From the NCBI GenBank assembly GCA_008711295.1, contig VUYV01000035.1:5734397-5798396 (forward strand): DNA of 64,000 bases, in the 5' to 3' direction. Below are positions 62,001-64,000 of the stretch, piece after piece (position 1 is the stretch's first letter; the number at the start of each line of letters is the position of its first letter). Under the pieces are notes generated by a model that was not told the DNA's origin, did not search any database, and saw nothing but the letters and a program-made list of their open reading frames with translations. This stretch comes from Anarhynchus alexandrinus. Lineage: Eukaryota; Chordata; Aves; Charadriiformes; Charadriidae. Both the position numbers and the translations under genes were made by a program.

Positions 62001-64000
62001 AAGCTTGGATTCAACCCACTTCCCTAAGGTCTGCATTGCCATCTGGACGTGACTGTTTCTCTTCACGGGGTACCCAGGGATTCTGGGCCAACCTTATGCC
62101 AACTCAGACACCTTGGTGAAGAAGCTAGAAAGGAGGAATCCTGGACTTTGCTGCCCATGAAGAACATCCCCCCAGGGTTGGGTGACTACATTTTGGCTCA
62201 ATTATTTAAGCATCAGTGACCCTAGAAAAACTAAAAAACCCAGCAGATTTTTGCACCATTCCGATGAGGTAGGCTGCCTCAGGAAGGCTATGGAGTAGTT
62301 TCTCATGAGCTCCTCCTTGGACACTTCTACTAAACATGGAGGGATACAGAATGTAGAAAAGGTTCAAACAAATATCCACGAGCCTGAGCCTTTATCTGAG
62401 TTGGGCATGGACTTGCTCTGTTGCAGCAGGCTGAGAATAGCCACTTAGGAAGATGCCCCTGACTCAAAGGCTGCTATCATGACCAAGGTAATTCTGTGAA
62501 CCCAAAGAATGATCCTTGACTTGCTGTTGGGGTCTGAGTAGCATCTTCTGCACTACGAAAAATGTAATATTGCACCTCAGAATTTAAGAACCCAAGAAAA
62601 TGAAGTTTTTTTAAATTTCTTAATCCATTTCACTGGCCAAAGAATTCCTGTTTGTGTCTGAAACCTTCCTGCCTCTGACTCATCTCCTTTCATGCTCCAC
62701 CTTGTCCCTAGGATGAAACCTTAGACCCGTCAACTCCTGTCATCCAGAATGTAGTCTGACAGTGACTACAAAACCTCCCTGGGGAGACTGTGACTGCAAG
62801 CAGCTGCTGAAGCCGCACATAAGGGACTGTGCGGCAGTCCACAGATCTGGCCTGCACATTGTCAACACATCACCCTTTCAAACACACAAACGATGCTCTT
62901 TTGTTGCTCTGGCTGATGCACCACCACTGCCCCTCTCTAGCAGAGCTCAGTGCATAGGGGAATGCAGGGAGGCAAATGCAGAGCTGCTTTGCTCCTTATT
63001 CACTGGCTTATCCAGGTCCTGTTTCCCCATCAACAGCAGAGTCTGCAGGAGACAAAAGTGAAGGCTGTCTTCTGTGGGGTGTTATGCTGCTGCATTGTCC
63101 CCATCAGGCTCAGATGTCAGCAAGCCACAAGGGATCGGCACTTTTACTGCTGTGATAGGAGTGTGACCTTTGTTTCTCCAGTAGCTCAATCTGCTTTATC
63201 CAGGGAAATCACAGCAAGTGCCTTGTGCCAGCTCCTGATCCCAGCAAGGTGACACAGCTCCAGCTGACCTCAGTGGGACCAGGATTTAAGTAGCACCATG
63301 TAATTCCTATAGGCTTCTTGTGCAGTTTATGAAGCATATGTGCTCTCTCTCTCTCTGCACGCTTATTTGACTTTCACACTCTTGATGGAAATGTGTCTTT
63401 ATAAATTTACAAATAGCGCAGCAGCTGTGTGTTTATATAACCTCATTTGAGGGCCACATGTATTCTCACCCTTGTGCTATTAATATTTATACTGTCACAA
63501 TCACATACACACAAATACCTCACACAAATACACATGCATGCTGTAGAAGAATAAGGAAAAGAGATTAAAACCCTTCTGAGTCAGTCATGCCTTTAAAAAA
63601 ATACATGGAAAGGCAGATCAATGTTCTTGAAAGACATTATGAAGGAACTTTTCACTAGATCCTGGTGACTGTGCAATATTCTATGCTCTTGCACCCCTAC
63701 TTTCTGCACAGCATACCTCTCCCTGATTTGAAGTGACCTGGGTCCAAAACATTTTGCAGAACAAAGTCAGATATTTCGGCCAGGGAGATCGACAATTTAT
63801 AGGGCAGCCAGGACTTCAAGTGCTGCAAGCTATTGATGGCAGGGCAAGCAACTCCAGCTGCTGCTGCTGCTCCCCAGCCAGTGTAAAGAGCATTGTTCTG
63901 AAGGCCACAATGAAGCTGGAAAACAGCTCTTGGCGAAAATTACTTTTTCTTTTAGGCAAAAATGCAGAATCAGGCTGCTTTAGTCAATCTGCAAATTACT
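59015..64000. other. Intergenic DNA, no gene seen
   Basis: No gene recognised. Frames of 138 codons (61557-61973) and 154 codons (59470-59934) have no domain I know. A GGAGAT/ATCTCC hairpin is at 60184-60200. Simple repeats include (CT)n at about 63343-63356 and CA-rich sequence at 63500-63535. A (CTG)5 run is near 63858-63872. 63355-63500 is repeat-free and may be conserved. Confidence 0.6.
63343..63535. repeat. Short (CT)n and CA-rich microsatellites
   Basis: CTCTCTCTCTCTC at about 63343-63356, then after unique sequence a CA-rich stretch with several ACACA and CACAAATAC words at about 63496-63535. Both are short and imperfect. Confidence 0.7.

Noticed and set aside
63496..63535. CA-rich array as a possible CRISPR or satellite
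   Set aside because: Units are irregular two- to four-base words without spacers; it is an imperfect microsatellite.

Overview
This window looks like bird (Neoaves or a similar avian lineage) nuclear chromosomal DNA. The best evidence is a 1.5 kb CR1 retrotransposon whose reverse transcriptase reading frame is still largely open. It also has a compact solo retroviral LTR, several much older CR1 fossils, and MIR/CORE-SINE-like remnants of the kind shared across amniotes. Overall composition is moderately AT-rich, and there is an assembly gap of 27 N plus one isolated N. Nothing points to a bacterium, phage or organelle: there are no operons, ribosome-binding sites or densely packed ORFs.

I find no host protein-coding gene, rRNA, tRNA or CRISPR array. 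The only long open frame with a recognisable family is the CR1 reverse transcriptase (minus strand, 13457 down to 12294, resuming after the gap from 12266 to 12092). Other open frames of 60-176 codons lack recognisable domains, overlap on opposite strands and are within what chance gives in 64 kb. The window is best read as an intergenic gene desert or a very large intron.

Layout: 1-250 (weaker to 480) is a degenerate tandem array of period near 20 bp. 481-5207 is featureless apart from a perfect 12-bp hairpin at 1051-1081. 5208-5680 is an ancient CR1 3' portion (minus). 12005-13525 is the young CR1 (minus), meeting a second CR1 tail of opposite orientation at 13526-13613. 18598-18692, 24715-24815 and 49735-49942 are MIR-like remnants (minus), and 58876-59014 is one on plus. 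38738-39367 is a solo LTR with a 4-bp target duplication. 39538-39660 begins with a hAT-like terminal motif. 54780-55085 (plus) and 56640-57600 (minus) are ancient CR1 fossils. Several unique AT-rich blocks (28200-28460, 34090-34350, 36540-37130, 45900-46310, 50470-50600, 63355-63500) have the look of conserved non-coding enhancers with homeodomain, FOX, OCT or RFX-type words, but this needs alignment to prove.

There are no genes here to assemble into a pathway. I do not see a new biological system. The most useful observations are the head-to-head CR1 pair with a gap whose stated length is inconsistent with an intact frame, the proline substitution in the CR1 catalytic motif, the well-preserved solo LTR, and the candidate regulatory blocks.
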